Assembly: GCF_023015885.1 (NCBI RefSeq)
Contig: NZ_JALKBE010000002.1
Coordinates: 186,001 to 250,000, forward strand
Length of the DNA stretch: 64,000 bases
Direction of reading: 5' to 3'
DNA from: Aliiroseovarius sp. S1123
Lineage (GTDB): Bacteria > Pseudomonadota > Alphaproteobacteria > Rhodobacterales > Rhodobacteraceae
Shown here one piece after another: positions 46,544-55,577 of the stretch. The notes beneath the pieces are model-generated. The model ran no database searches. It saw only the letters and a list, made by a program, of their open reading frames with translations, and was not told where the DNA came from. The translations under genes were made by a program, and so were the position numbers. How positions within the stretch are numbered: the first letter of the stretch is position 1; each line of letters begins with the position of its first letter.

Positions 46544-47169
46544 CCGTCCATCGCCGCCAGCAAGCGGCCCAGCGTGGCCGAGGGATCCTCGGTGCGCCAG
46601 ATCTCTTCCCCGATGGCAAAGAAGTCGGTGACCGGCGTCAGCGCGCGGATCGTGTCTTCGTCCAGCGCACCTTCTGCAACCACGGGCACCTCGATCATCT
46701 GGCTCCACCACGCAAACAGATCCTGTTCCGCGCGGGTGCCGTCGCCAAGGGGCGTTGCGCCTGCGGGGCCAAAGCTGACATAATCCGCGCCAGTTTCGCC
46801 TGCGTTCATTCCGTCATGCCGCGAGGCGGCGCAATATGCGCCGATAATCGCATCTGCGCCCAGATCATCGCGTGTTTTCCGCACACGACGCGCGCCGTCG
46901 CCCAGATGCACACCATCCAGCCCCAGACGTTCGACCAGCAGCGCATGCTCTGCGATGACGATCGGCACGTCACGGGCATGGGCGACCTCGCGGCAGGCGT
47001 CAGCCGCCCGCATGATGCGATCTTCGTCTGTGGTGGCCAGCGACAGGCGCAGGCAGGCGGTATCGTAGGTGTCGAGCACCTTGGCCAGTTCCGTTGGGAA
47101 ACGCGACAGCTCGATCTCGGGCGGGGTCACAAGATAAAGCTGGGGGCGATCCATTTCTGTCTCGGACAT
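46540..47169 (-). CDS. Thiamine-phosphate synthase-like protein
   Basis: A 209-residue TIM-barrel protein of the ThiE/TenI family: LYLVTPPEI at the start, DGVHLGDGARRVRKTRDDLG, and GADYVSFGPAGATPLGDG. In true ThiE the latter reads GADYVSFGPxFPT, and the divalent metal site is retained only in part, so it may be a TenI-like relative with other activity. I chose the second ATG because GAGG lies nine bases ahead. No TPP riboswitch is seen upstream. It has no thiamine neighbours. Confidence 0.78.
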   Translation of the reverse strand: MSETEMDRPQLYLVTPPEIELSRFPTELAKVLDTYDTACLRLSLATTDEDRIMRAADACREVAHARDVPIVIAEHALLVERLGLDGVHLGDGARRVRKTRDDLGADAIIGAYCAASRHDGMNAGETGADYVSFGPAGATPLGDGTRAEQDLFAWWSQMIEVPVVAEGALDEDTIRALTPVTDFFAIGEEIWRTEDPSATLGRLLAAMDG

Positions 47170-47238
47170 ATGCGCGATCCTCATTGTATTGTCTGAAAGG
47201 CTTCATAGCCGGGTTTGGCGCTATTGCAAGCGTAGGCG

Positions 47239-47568
47239 TCACTTTGCGGGCAGGCCAGACACGAAATCCACGGCAAGACGCAGTAATTCGGCGCGCGTGT
47301 CATCATCTGCCATCGCCTCTTCACCGGCATCGATGAACCCACCCATCGGGCGCCCGGTGAAATCCATCTTACGCGCGCCGGTCAGGGCCAGCGCTGCGGC
47401 CTCGTACTCTTTCCCGACCCGGTACATGGCGCCGCCTTTGTGCACCCCGCACAGCATGTTGCCGTTCAGCATGAAGGCGATGCCGCCGAACATCTTCTTT
47501 TCCGCCAGATCGGGACGGTCGCCCAGATCGTCTTTCAGGATTTCATACAAACCGCTGTCATAGGCCAT
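47239..47568 (-). CDS. TfoX/Sxy N-terminal domain protein
   Basis: A 109-residue protein consisting only of the TfoX_N domain: MFGGIAFMLNGNMLCGV and the KMDFTGRPMGGFI block. In gammaproteobacteria the N-domain is joined to a C-domain that induces competence; stand-alone forms like this one are common and have unknown function. It is divergent from the RNA methyltransferase gene. Confidence 0.82.
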   Translation of the reverse strand: MAYDSGLYEILKDDLGDRPDLAEKKMFGGIAFMLNGNMLCGVHKGGAMYRVGKEYEAAALALTGARKMDFTGRPMGGFIDAGEEAMADDDTRAELLRLAVDFVSGLPAK

Positions 47569-47641
47569 GGGGAAGCTCCTGCTTGCCGAATGATCCCACT
47601 CAGCGTATCACGCGCCCGACCAATTGAAAGAGAATGCCGCA

Positions 47642-48391
47642 ATGGATACCCCCGAGACCCAACTGGGACCACAGCCTGAAATCGTTCTGGTACGCCCTCA
47701 GATGGGGGAAAACATCGGTGCGGCAGCGCGCGCGATGCTGAATTTCGGATTGGAGCGGATGCGGATCATCAATCCACGTGACGGGTGGCCCAACCAAGCC
47801 GCCGTGGCGATGGCGTCCGGCGCGGGACGGGTTCTGGATGCGGCTGGGGTCTATGACACGCTGGCAGACGGTATCGGCGATTGCGACTATGTCTATGCGA
47901 CGACGGCGCGGTCACGCGATCTGGCGAAACCGGTGCTCAGCCCCGAACGCGCGATGGAAGAGGCCCGTCAGATGCGTCTGCAGGGCAAAAAGGTCGCCGT
48001 GCTGTTCGGACCGGAACGCACCGGGCTGGAAAATGACGAGGTCGCGCGGGCGAATGCCCTGATCTCGGTCCCGGTGAACCCGGATTTTGCGTCGCTGAAT
48101 CTGGCGCAATGCGTACTTCTGACGGCCTATGAATTTCGCCGTCAAAGCCACGAGACCGCGCATCACGTGATGGAATGGGCCGGTAGCGAACCGGCCAGCG
48201 CAATCGAGGTCGAGAAGCTGGCCGAGCACTATGAGAAGCGGCTGGACGAGGCCGGGTATTTCTTCCCCGAAACCAAGGCCGAGGTGATGAAGATCACCCA
48301 GCGCAACATGTGGAGCCGCCTGAACCTGAGCCGCCTGGACGTGCAGATGTTCCACGGCATCCTGCGTCAGCTTCTGCGCAACAAGGACTAG
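47642..48391 (+). CDS. TrmJ-like tRNA 2'-O-methyltransferase
   Basis: A 249-residue SPOUT-family methyltransferase. Motif 1 is PEIVLVRPQMGENIGAAARAM (split PEIVLVRPQMGENI, GAAARAM), motif 2 KKVAVLFGPERTGLENDE, motif 3 ISVPVNPDFASLNLAQCV, the deep trefoil-knot SAM site. A C-terminal helical extension follows. TrmJ modifies position 32 of tRNAs; LasT is a close alternative. I chose the second ATG (MDTPETQ), preceded by GAAAGAG. The stop overlaps that of dsbB on the other strand. Confidence 0.85.
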   Translation: MDTPETQLGPQPEIVLVRPQMGENIGAAARAMLNFGLERMRIINPRDGWPNQAAVAMASGAGRVLDAAGVYDTLADGIGDCDYVYATTARSRDLAKPVLSPERAMEEARQMRLQGKKVAVLFGPERTGLENDEVARANALISVPVNPDFASLNLAQCVLLTAYEFRRQSHETAHHVMEWAGSEPASAIEVEKLAEHYEKRLDEAGYFFPETKAEVMKITQRNMWSRLNLSRLDVQMFHGILRQLLRNKD

Positions 48392-48888
48392 TCCGCGCGG
48401 CGGGCTGCCACGATCCACAGCGCCATAAAGACCAGCGACCCAACGGCGTTGAAGTTGGCCATGGTGATGTCCAATGCCTCGATCGGGATCATGTCGGACA
48501 GGCGCCACGGGATCTCGTCACAGCGGATCAACGGGGCGGCTTGGATCTGTGCCAGCAGGTCATCGACCGACAGGTTGCCCACGCCACCGCCGGTGCAGGA
48601 CGACGGACCCTCCCACAGCTTCCGCTCGACGCCCGAGTGGTAGATGCCAAGACCGGCGGAAACGGCCATGTTCAGCGCGCCCACCCAGCGCAAAAGGTGC
48701 ATCTTGGTGGCCAGCGCCGCACCGCCCAGAGCGATCGCAATCGCATGGGGCCAACGCTGCCAGATGCACATTTTGCAGGGCGCATATCCCAAGGCTTGAA
48801 AGACAAAGGCACCCGCGAGAATACTGGCCGACGCGGCGGCAGCCGAGATGATCAGGGTTTTGGTCGAAAGGCGATCAAGCAGGGTCAT
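48388..48888 (-). CDS. dsbB: Disulfide bond formation protein B (DsbB-like)
   Basis: DsbB reoxidises DsbA using quinone. The 166-residue protein has four membrane segments, the first redox pair Cys38-Cys41 in YAPCKMCIWQRWPH and the second pair Cys98 and Cys123 in the periplasmic loop. The start overlaps the DedA-like gene by four bases (ATGA), so they are coupled. A longer frame upstream is antisense-like and lacks signals. No dsbA is nearby. Confidence 0.87.
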   Translation of the reverse strand: MTLLDRLSTKTLIISAAAASASILAGAFVFQALGYAPCKMCIWQRWPHAIAIALGGAALATKMHLLRWVGALNMAVSAGLGIYHSGVERKLWEGPSSCTGGGVGNLSVDDLLAQIQAAPLIRCDEIPWRLSDMIPIEALDITMANFNAVGSLVFMALWIVAARRAD

Positions 48889-49463
48889 AGGAACTTCACC
48901 AGATAGAAACTGCCGACAAGCAGGATGCAAAAGACAGTGAACAACAGGCCCAGCCTGCGTTCGATGAAATGACGGATTGGGGCGCCGAATTTCCACAAGA
49001 GCGTGGCCACGATGAAAAAGCGCAGTCCGCGTGCGATGACGCTGGCGATCATAAAGACACCAAAGTTCAGCCCGGTCGCCCCAGACAGGATCGTGATGAC
49101 CTTATAGGGGAAGGGCGTGACGCCCGCGATCAGGACGGCCCAAGCACCCCATTCATTATAGCGCGTGGCGAAGTCGTCGAAATAGGCGTCCTTGCCGTAG
49201 AACTCTAGCACCGGGCGCCCGACGGTTTCGAACATGCCCCAGCCGATGTAATAGCCGAACATACCACCCAGAACCGAGGCGACCAGAGCAACACCTGCGA
49301 TCACAAAGGCACGCGAGGGGCGGGCGATAATCATGGGAATCATCAGGACATCCGGCGGGATCGGAAAGACCGAGCTTTCCAGAAAGGCGACCACGGCCAG
49401 CGCCCAAAGCGCGTGTGGCGTGTTGGCCAGCCCCATTGTCCAATCGTAAAGCCGTTTGATCAT
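48885..49463 (-). CDS. DedA/VTT-family membrane protein (YqaA-like)
   Basis: A 192-residue inner-membrane protein. The conserved blocks are LESSVFPIPPDVLMIPM, GGMFGYYIGWGMFE and AGVTPFPYKVITILSGATGL, the latter two with the glycine and arginine-rich re-entrant regions of the SNARE-associated/VTT family. Relatives act as undecaprenyl-phosphate or lipid flippases; YqaA itself is uncharacterised. The start at MIKRLYD was chosen because the upstream frame lacks a plausible site. Confidence 0.85.
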   Translation of the reverse strand: MIKRLYDWTMGLANTPHALWALAVVAFLESSVFPIPPDVLMIPMIIARPSRAFVIAGVALVASVLGGMFGYYIGWGMFETVGRPVLEFYGKDAYFDDFATRYNEWGAWAVLIAGVTPFPYKVITILSGATGLNFGVFMIASVIARGLRFFIVATLLWKFGAPIRHFIERRLGLLFTVFCILLVGSFYLVKFL

Positions 49464-49599
49464 GCTCGTGCCCTTTTTAGTTGTTCCTGTCGAAACATGC
49501 GCGTGGCCCGAGGTCAAGTGAGCTGTTCTTGATGTCGCTGATTAGCACGATAAACTGACCGTGATTGGTCATTGGGTAGATAGGTAGGAGAGTTCCGGT

Positions 49600-50442
49600 A
49601 TGAAATGGCAAGGTCGGCGTGGAAGCCGTAACATCGAAGATCGCAGACGTGCGGGCGGTGGGAAGGCGCAGGTTGGCGGACTTGGCTTGCTCGCCATTCT
49701 GGCGATTGGCTATTTCATGGGTGTAGATGTCACACCTCTGTTGCAGGGCGGCGGTGTTGCCGGTGGTAGCGACAGTGGCGAGATCACCGAGGCCGACCGG
49801 CAGGCCGGTGAATTCGTGTCGGTGACGCTTGCAGACACAGAGGAGGTCTGGGCCGATCTGTTCAGGACACAAGTAGGGGGCAGCTATAACCCTGTCACGC
49901 TTGTTCTTTATAAAGGTGTTACGCAAAGCCCCTGTGGCGGTGCGTCAGGGGCGACTGGCCCGTTTTATTGCCCCGGAGATCGTAAGGTCTATCTGGATAC
50001 AGCGTTTTTCACCACAATGTCGCGCAAGCTGGGTGCTGGCGGAGATTTCGCAGCGGCCTATGTGGTGGCCCATGAAGTCGCGCACCATGTGCAGAACGAA
50101 CTAGGCATTCTGATGCAGGCAAACCGCATGCGTCAGCAGGTTAGCGCGGCGGAAAGCAATGCGATCTCGGTCCGGATCGAGCTTCAGGCCGACTGTTTCT
50201 CGGGCATCTGGGCGCGCGAGGCGCAGGCCATGTTCGGGTCGCTAGAGCAGGGGGATATTGCCGAAGCGATGAATGCTGCCCGCCAGATCGGGGACGATAC
50301 ACTGCAACGCAATGCCGGTCGCGTTCCCATGCCGCATACGTTTACGCATGGAACGTCAAAGCAGCGCGAACGCTGGTTTGCCCGTGGACTGGAAAGCGGT
50401 GACATGCGCGCCTGCGATACGTTTTCAGCACGAGATCTCTGA
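49600..50442 (+). CDS. YpfJ-type neutral zinc metallopeptidase
   Basis: A 280-residue single-pass membrane protein. A basic N-terminus (KWQGRRGSRNIEDRRR) precedes one hydrophobic segment (about 25-41); the rest is periplasmic. The zinc motif is HEVAHH (His158, Glu159, His162), and the third ligand is likely in the ELQADCFSGIWA region. CGGASGATGPFYCPGD carries a likely disulfide. The family (YpfJ/KPN_2809) is widespread and its substrate unknown. Confidence 0.88.
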   Translation: MKWQGRRGSRNIEDRRRAGGGKAQVGGLGLLAILAIGYFMGVDVTPLLQGGGVAGGSDSGEITEADRQAGEFVSVTLADTEEVWADLFRTQVGGSYNPVTLVLYKGVTQSPCGGASGATGPFYCPGDRKVYLDTAFFTTMSRKLGAGGDFAAAYVVAHEVAHHVQNELGILMQANRMRQQVSAAESNAISVRIELQADCFSGIWAREAQAMFGSLEQGDIAEAMNAARQIGDDTLQRNAGRVPMPHTFTHGTSKQRERWFARGLESGDMRACDTFSARDL

Positions 50443-50539
50443 TTCTCAATCGGTTTGATTTACGAACCGAAGGGCACGCGGATAACTGCGAAACAAAGGC
50501 TTAACAGCGGCAAAAACGTAGAAATACTGCGCTTTCAGA

Positions 50540-50559
50540 TATAATGTTGCGAACGCAAC
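50540..50559 (+). promoter_or_regulatory. -10 box abutting palindromic operator, TRAP operon
   Basis: TATAAT is followed without a gap by GTTGCG-AA-CGCAAC, a perfect 6+6 dyad, about 155 bases before dctP. A repressor bound here would cover the transcription start. The form suits LacI/GntR-type repressors; no such regulator gene is adjacent. No convincing -35 was found. Confidence 0.55.
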
Positions 50560-50715
50560 GAAAATTGGGTACATAAATTTCAGCGACAGGATCAACAAAG
50601 CCGACCGGATGGTCGAAAAAGCTTGCACGATTCAGCCGAGCCTGTTTGTATTGTCGTCAATTGTCGGGGTAGGAGCCCGGGCAACTGAAACACACTCGCG
50701 TTGGGAGGAAGCGAA

Positions 50716-51753
50716 ATGAAACTTACCATGAAAGCCACCTTGGCCGGTGCCTTTGCACTTGGACTGAGTGCAACCGCCAGCTTTGCACAGGACGTCACGC
50801 TGCGCTGCCAGCACTTCCTGCCGCCGAAGGGCTCGACCCCGCTGTACTTCATGGCGCCGTGGGCCGAGAAGATCGAGAAAGACTCGGGTGGCCGTATCAA
50901 AGTTGAACTTTACCCGGCGATGCAGTTGGGCGGCAAACCGCAGGCTCTGTATGACCAGATCCGTGATGGCGTGATCGACTGTGGCTGGGCGCTGCCCGCA
51001 TACACCCCGGGTCGTTTCCCGGAGGCCGAAGCCTTTGAACTGCCCTTCATGACCTCGCGCAACGCTGCTGCGTCGTCGAAAGCGGCTTGGGAGTTCTCGG
51101 AAAAGTACCTGATGGAGCGTATGGGCGACGTCAAACTGCTGGCTGTTCACGTACACGGCCCGGGCGTTATCCACAAAAAAGGCGAGCCGGTCATGGCTCT
51201 GGCCGACTTTGAAGGTCTGAAACTGCGCGGCCCGTCGCGTCAGGCAAATACCCTGTTTGAAACGCTGGGCGCTACGCCCGTTGGTATGCCTCTGCCGACT
51301 TTCCCGGAAAGCCTGTCGAAAGGCGTTGTTGAGGGTGGCGTAATCCCGTGGGAAATCGTACCGCCCCTGAAAGTGCATGAACTGGCAGACAGCCACACCG
51401 AGATCCCCGGTGACCGTTCGCTGTACAACACCTTCTTCATCTGGGCGATGAACAAAGACACCTATGCCGGTCTGCCGGATGACCTGAAAGCGGTTATCGA
51501 CGCGAACTCGGGTCTGGAAGCTTCGGCTTGGGCAGGTGCATCGTTCGACAAAGGTGACGTTATCGGCCGCGAGATCGTTGCAGGCACCGACAACAAGATC
51601 CACGAACTGGATCCGGCTCTGGTGGCTGAAATCCGCGCCATGGGTGACAAGCAGGTTGAAGCCTGGGCCGCTGACATGACTTCGAAAGGTCTGGACGGCG
51701 AAGGTATGGTTGCACTGGCGAAAGAGCTGGTTGCCAAGTACTCGGACCAGTGA
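50716..51753 (+). CDS. dctP: TRAP transporter solute-binding protein (DctP family)
   Basis: A 345-residue periplasmic binding protein with a signal peptide (MKLTMKATLAGAFALGLSAT, cleavage after SFA). The conserved Arg in LKLRGPSRQANTLFETLGATP (split LKLRGPSRQA, LFETLGATP) pairs with the ligand carboxylate in DctP proteins. VVEGGVIPWEIVPPLKVHEL and YNTFFIWAMNKDTY are further family blocks. GGGAGGAAG precedes the ATG. The ligand is probably a carboxylate, not further defined. Confidence 0.92.
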   Translation: MKLTMKATLAGAFALGLSATASFAQDVTLRCQHFLPPKGSTPLYFMAPWAEKIEKDSGGRIKVELYPAMQLGGKPQALYDQIRDGVIDCGWALPAYTPGRFPEAEAFELPFMTSRNAAASSKAAWEFSEKYLMERMGDVKLLAVHVHGPGVIHKKGEPVMALADFEGLKLRGPSRQANTLFETLGATPVGMPLPTFPESLSKGVVEGGVIPWEIVPPLKVHELADSHTEIPGDRSLYNTFFIWAMNKDTYAGLPDDLKAVIDANSGLEASAWAGASFDKGDVIGREIVAGTDNKIHELDPALVAEIRAMGDKQVEAWAADMTSKGLDGEGMVALAKELVAKYSDQ

Positions 51754-51770
51754 TCTGGTGACACACACAG

Positions 51771-51804
51771 CTCCGGGCGGCCAGTTGGGCTGCCCGGAGT
51801 TTTT
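51771..51804 (+). terminator. Attenuating hairpin between dctP and dctQ
   Basis: CTCCGGGCGGCC-AGTTG-GGCTGCCCGGAG followed by TTTTTA, 17 bases after dctP. The 12-bp stem with one G-T pair should partly terminate transcription, giving excess binding protein over permease. Confidence 0.8.
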
Positions 51805-51857
51805 ATTTGAAGCAGGGGCATCAAGGCCCGTGCTGAACGGTTAGAAGGGGGAAGGTC

Positions 51858-52442
51858 GTGGCGATCGCGAAATCTGCCGAGCTCCGGGTGGGGCGTATCA
51901 TGGAATTCCTAAGCCGCTGGATGGCGTATTCGGGTGGTGCCGTTTTGGTCGGCATCGCGATGACCACGGTGGTCTCGATCATCGGGCGGTCCTTGTCAGG
52001 CTACGGTCTGTCGCCGGTCAAAGGCGATTTCGAGATCGTCGAGATGGGCTGTGCCGTCGCCGTCTTCGCCTTCATGCCATGGTGCCAGTTCAAACGCGGT
52101 CATGTGACCGTTGATATCTTCATCACGCGTCTTCCCGAGCGCATCCAAGCCTTCCTTGGGTTCATCGGTGACGTCTTTCTGACCGGGGCTGCATTCATCA
52201 TCTTGTGGCGGTTGTGGCTGGGCTTTGGCGAAAAATTCCCCTTTGGGTCTGACGCTATCCGCAGCGTCTTTGGCATGGGGTCGAAACCCTTTTTCGCCGA
52301 AAGCACTTACGAACTGGAAGTTCCCCTGTGGATCCCATTCGGTATGTGTCTGATCGGCGCTGCCTTTTTCCTCGTGGTCGCCATCTATACAACTTGGCGG
52401 TCCTTCAATTGGGTGCTTGACGGCAAGGAGCAGCACGTATGA
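51858..52442 (+). CDS. dctQ: TRAP transporter small permease (DctQ)
   Basis: A 194-residue protein with four membrane segments (about 20-42, 54-75, 95-118, 150-175). It starts with GTG preceded by GGGGGAAGG. Conserved GRSLSGYGLSPVKGDFEIVEMG (in part) and CQFKRGHVTVDIF are DctQ features. The loop between segments 3 and 4 (about 40 residues, with GFGEKFPFGSDAIRSVFGMG in part) is long. It overlaps dctM by four bases. Confidence 0.92.
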   Translation: MAIAKSAELRVGRIMEFLSRWMAYSGGAVLVGIAMTTVVSIIGRSLSGYGLSPVKGDFEIVEMGCAVAVFAFMPWCQFKRGHVTVDIFITRLPERIQAFLGFIGDVFLTGAAFIILWRLWLGFGEKFPFGSDAIRSVFGMGSKPFFAESTYELEVPLWIPFGMCLIGAAFFLVVAIYTTWRSFNWVLDGKEQHV

Positions 52443-53791
52443 CCGGTATCGAACTTGCGATTATCGCCTTTGCACTGATGCTATTGGCGATCTTCCTACG
52501 CCTGCCGATTGGTCTGGCGATGGGTCTGACCGGATTTTTTGGCATCTGGTATATGATGGGGCGTCCGTCGGTGACGCTGAGCCAGCTGAAAACGCTCTCG
52601 TATGACACGTTCTCGAGCTATTCGCTGTCGATCGTGCCGCTGTTCCTTTTGATGGGGCAGTTTGCCACCAAGTCCGGTATGTCGGGCGCGCTGTTCAACG
52701 CGGCCTCGGACTGGCTGGGGCACCGCAAGGGCGGGGTGGCGATGGCGGCTGTTGGCGCCTGTGCCGGTTTTGGTGCGGTCTGTGGCTCGTCGCTGGCAAC
52801 CGCGTCGACCATGGGGCAGGTGGCCTTGCCCGAGATGCGCAAGCGTGGCTATTCCGATGCGCTGTCGACCGGCGTTCTGGCCGCAGGTGGTACGCTGGGC
52901 ATCCTGATCCCGCCGTCGGTCATTCTGGTGATCTATGCGATCCTGACAGAACAGAACATCGTGAAGATGTTCATCGCGGCACTGGTGCCGGGTATTCTGG
53001 CGGCTCTTGGCTATATGCTGACTGTGGCCGTTATGGTGCGCATCAATCCGGACAGCGCCACGACCGCAGAACGCGTACCTTATGTTGAGCGTTTCAAAAC
53101 ACTTCTGTCGATCTGGCCAGTTGTGGTGATATTTGGCCTTGTGATGGGCGGCATCGCGGGCGACTGGAACTGGTCGAAAGTGGGCGTGCAGGCGCTGTTC
53201 ACCCCGACCGAAGGCGCAGCTGTAGGTGCTGTTGCCACGGGCCTTTATGGCGTGATGACTGGTGGTCTGACGTGGAAAGGCTTCCTCGATAGCGTGCTGG
53301 CGACGGCGCAATCGACCGCGATGATCTTCTTCATCGTACTGGGCGCGCAGATCTTCAACTCGTTCCTGGCCTTCACCCAGGCCCCGCAGATGCTGGCCGA
53401 GTGGGTAACCGCACAGGGCTATGCGCCTTTGCTGGTGTTGACACTAATGCTGATCGCCTATCTGGTCTTTGGCTGCGTCATGGACAGCCTGTCGATGATC
53501 CTTCTGACCATTCCGATCTTCTATCCGATCATCGAGGTCTTGGACTTCGGCTTGACCCCGGAAGAGGCGGGTATCTGGTTCGGTATCCTTGCCCTGATCG
53601 TGGTTGAGGTCGGATTGATCACGCCGCCAGTTGGTATGAACCTGTTCATCATCAACTCGATGGCGCGCGACATCCCGATGAGCGCGACCTATCGCGGTGT
53701 TGCTCCGTTCGTTCTATCTGACCTGATCCGGGTGGTTGTTCTGGTGGCCTTCCCGGGAATTACGCTCTGGCTGGTCGGGGTCTTGTTCTGA
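52439..53791 (+). CDS. dctM: TRAP transporter large permease (DctM)
   Basis: A 450-residue permease with about twelve membrane segments and the DctM repeats: LFLLMGQFATKSGM, GAVCGSSLATASTMGQVALPEM (split) and VILVIYAILTEQNIVKMF; second half CVMDSLSMILLTIPIFYP and GLITPPVGMNLFIIN. It moves substrate with sodium using the DctQ partner. Ends the operon; no terminator is evident before the tRNA. Confidence 0.93.
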   Translation: MTGIELAIIAFALMLLAIFLRLPIGLAMGLTGFFGIWYMMGRPSVTLSQLKTLSYDTFSSYSLSIVPLFLLMGQFATKSGMSGALFNAASDWLGHRKGGVAMAAVGACAGFGAVCGSSLATASTMGQVALPEMRKRGYSDALSTGVLAAGGTLGILIPPSVILVIYAILTEQNIVKMFIAALVPGILAALGYMLTVAVMVRINPDSATTAERVPYVERFKTLLSIWPVVVIFGLVMGGIAGDWNWSKVGVQALFTPTEGAAVGAVATGLYGVMTGGLTWKGFLDSVLATAQSTAMIFFIVLGAQIFNSFLAFTQAPQMLAEWVTAQGYAPLLVLTLMLIAYLVFGCVMDSLSMILLTIPIFYPIIEVLDFGLTPEEAGIWFGILALIVVEVGLITPPVGMNLFIINSMARDIPMSATYRGVAPFVLSDLIRVVVLVAFPGITLWLVGVLF

Positions 53792-53866
53792 CCTGAAAAT
53801 TTGCACGGGGCAGGGGCGGAAATGCCGTTGACCTTGCCCCGTGGCTTGGATATCCAACCAAACAGT

Positions 53867-53952
53867 GCCCAAGTGGCGGAATGGTAGACGCAGGGGATTC
53901 AAAATCCCCCGCCTTCACGGGCGTGTGGGTTCGAGTCCCACCTTGGGCACCA
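53867..53952 (+). tRNA. tRNA-Leu (CAA)
   Basis: GCCCAAG and CTTGGGC form the acceptor stem, followed by A and an encoded CCA. The anticodon arm GGGGATTCAAAATCCCC gives anticodon CAA. The long variable arm (GCCTTCACGGGC) marks a class II tRNA. Length 86. Confidence 0.95.
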
Positions 53953-54004
53953 CATACCGCCGAATTCGTGATATATGTTTCCCGGTGGCTGTCCGGAGCA
54001 TGAC

Positions 54005-55129
54005 ATGAGCGAAACATCCAAAGATCTCAATTCGTTGAACCGAGCGGCAGAGCTTTTGCACCACCGCGGGCAGGGGCTGTCCAAAGGTGATCCGATTGCA
54101 CTTCCGATCACCACCAGTTCGATGTTTCATCTGCCCGGAGATCCGACTGATACACCCGGATATGGGCGTGTGGACAATCCAACCTGGGAAGCTCTGGAAG
54201 ACGCTCTGGCGATCTTAGAAGACGCGCCCTGCGTGGCGCTTCCGTCAGGGATGGCGGCCATTTCTGCCGCTCTTTTTGCAACGCTGGGGGCAGGCAAGCG
54301 CCTGCTGGTGCCGTCGGATGGGTACTATGTGACGCGCGTCCTGTCGTCTGAGTTTCTGGCGGCCTTTGGCGTCGACGTAACCGAGCGCCCGACTTCGTCA
54401 TTTACTGAAGGCGGGTTCCAGAATTTCGATGTTGTCTTCATCGAAACGCCTTCGAATCCCGGTCTCGATCTTTGTGATCTTCATACAATCTGCGCCGAGG
54501 TGCGCGCCTCTGGTGGAATCACCATCGTGGACAACACCACGCTGACTCCGTTTGGGCAGCGCCCTTTGGATCTAGGTGCGGATGTCGTAGTGGCCTCGGA
54601 CACCAAGGCACCGGGCGGGCATTCAGACCTTTTGATGGGTCATGTGGCCACCCGTAACACCGCGCTGTTGGCACGCGTCAAGGATTGGCGGAAGATGTCA
54701 GGTGTAATTCCGTCGCCTCATGCCGCATGGGCGCTCTATCGAGGGCTCGAGACGCTTGAACTGCGCTTCACCCGCATGTGTGACACGGCCGAGGCGATTG
54801 CACCTGTGCTGTCCTCGCATTCCGCTGTTCTGGCGACGCGCTTCCCTGGGCTTCCAACCGACCCGTCACACAATTTGGCCGCAACCCAAATGGCTCGGTT
54901 CGGTTTCTTGATCGGGATTGATCTCGGGTCAGAAGAGCGCGCTGAACGCTTTATCAACCACAGCCGCTATCTGCGCCCAGCGACCTCGTTCGGTGGCGTG
55001 CACAGCTCGGCCGAGCGCCGTGCCCGGTGGGGGGACGCGGTTCCTGCAGGCTACGTCCGTTTGTCCATCGGATGCGAGCCGCCTGAGGTGCTTTTGAAGG
55101 ATTTGACTGATTCTCTTGATCAGCTCTAA
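54005..55129 (+). CDS. Cys/Met-metabolism PLP-dependent enzyme
   Basis: A 374-residue type I PLP enzyme of the cystathionine beta/gamma-lyase family. The PLP lysine is in SDTKAPGGHSDLLMG; SGMAAISAALFA and ETPSNPGLDLCDLH are the cofactor-binding blocks, and GYGRVDNPTWEALE begins the N-terminal substrate loop. It cleaves or condenses sulfur amino acids, or acts as a related lyase; the exact reaction cannot be fixed. GGAG precedes the MSET start. It is not linked to metA. Confidence 0.86.
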   Translation: MSETSKDLNSLNRAAELLHHRGQGLSKGDPIALPITTSSMFHLPGDPTDTPGYGRVDNPTWEALEDALAILEDAPCVALPSGMAAISAALFATLGAGKRLLVPSDGYYVTRVLSSEFLAAFGVDVTERPTSSFTEGGFQNFDVVFIETPSNPGLDLCDLHTICAEVRASGGITIVDNTTLTPFGQRPLDLGADVVVASDTKAPGGHSDLLMGHVATRNTALLARVKDWRKMSGVIPSPHAAWALYRGLETLELRFTRMCDTAEAIAPVLSSHSAVLATRFPGLPTDPSHNLAATQMARFGFLIGIDLGSEERAERFINHSRYLRPATSFGGVHSSAERRARWGDAVPAGYVRLSIGCEPPEVLLKDLTDSLDQL

Positions 55130-55577
55130 GGCTATTAAAATTGTGCCTTTTTTGCGCCGTAATCTCTCCGCGTGAGCGCGCTTATCCACCATAGATCAGA
55201 TTGCACATAGGCCAATCCATGATTGCGGGTATCAGGGTCGTGGATGGTCGACCCGCTAGTGTTGAACTGGCGCCATTACCGAAACAATCGGCAGTTGTTT
55301 ATTCAGGATTGGAGTAGCATGTCGCTTTGTGAATCTTGGTAAATGGCTTCTAGTTCAATATGTTACCCAGCTATACGTTGACACCTTCCGAGGCATCGTG
55401 AAAAACAAAGCGTATCTGCTGGCGGTACGCCCGCATTGTTCTAACAGCTTTCATACTTTGGGCACGTTCTGCCCTTATATTACTAATAATCAGAGCTGGA
55501 ATTAACAGCTATCCAGCCAGCCAAGACGAGTAGCGGATCAACACGTGGTACTTCGTGATTTTAGAACTGAAGAAGAC
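55130..55577. other. Intergenic region, AT-richer, no gene seen
   Basis: About 450 bases between the PLP enzyme and the Hint-domain gene. The composition is AT-richer than the flanks. GTTGACACC near 55376 could be a -35 element, but no matching -10 is convincing. No frame has a ribosome site and protein-like composition. The sequence may contain the Hint gene promoter. Confidence 0.45.

Noticed and set aside
47170-47238. TPP riboswitch before the ThiE-like gene
   Set aside because: The short leader contains no THI-box motif.
50632-51768. 378-codon minus-strand frame over dctP
   Set aside because: Antisense shadow of the TRAP binding-protein gene.
53867-55577. Integrated element at tRNA-Leu(CAA)
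   Set aside because: The genes downstream (PLP enzyme, Hint protein) show no integrase or repeated tRNA end; the region is AT-richer but has no mobile signatures.
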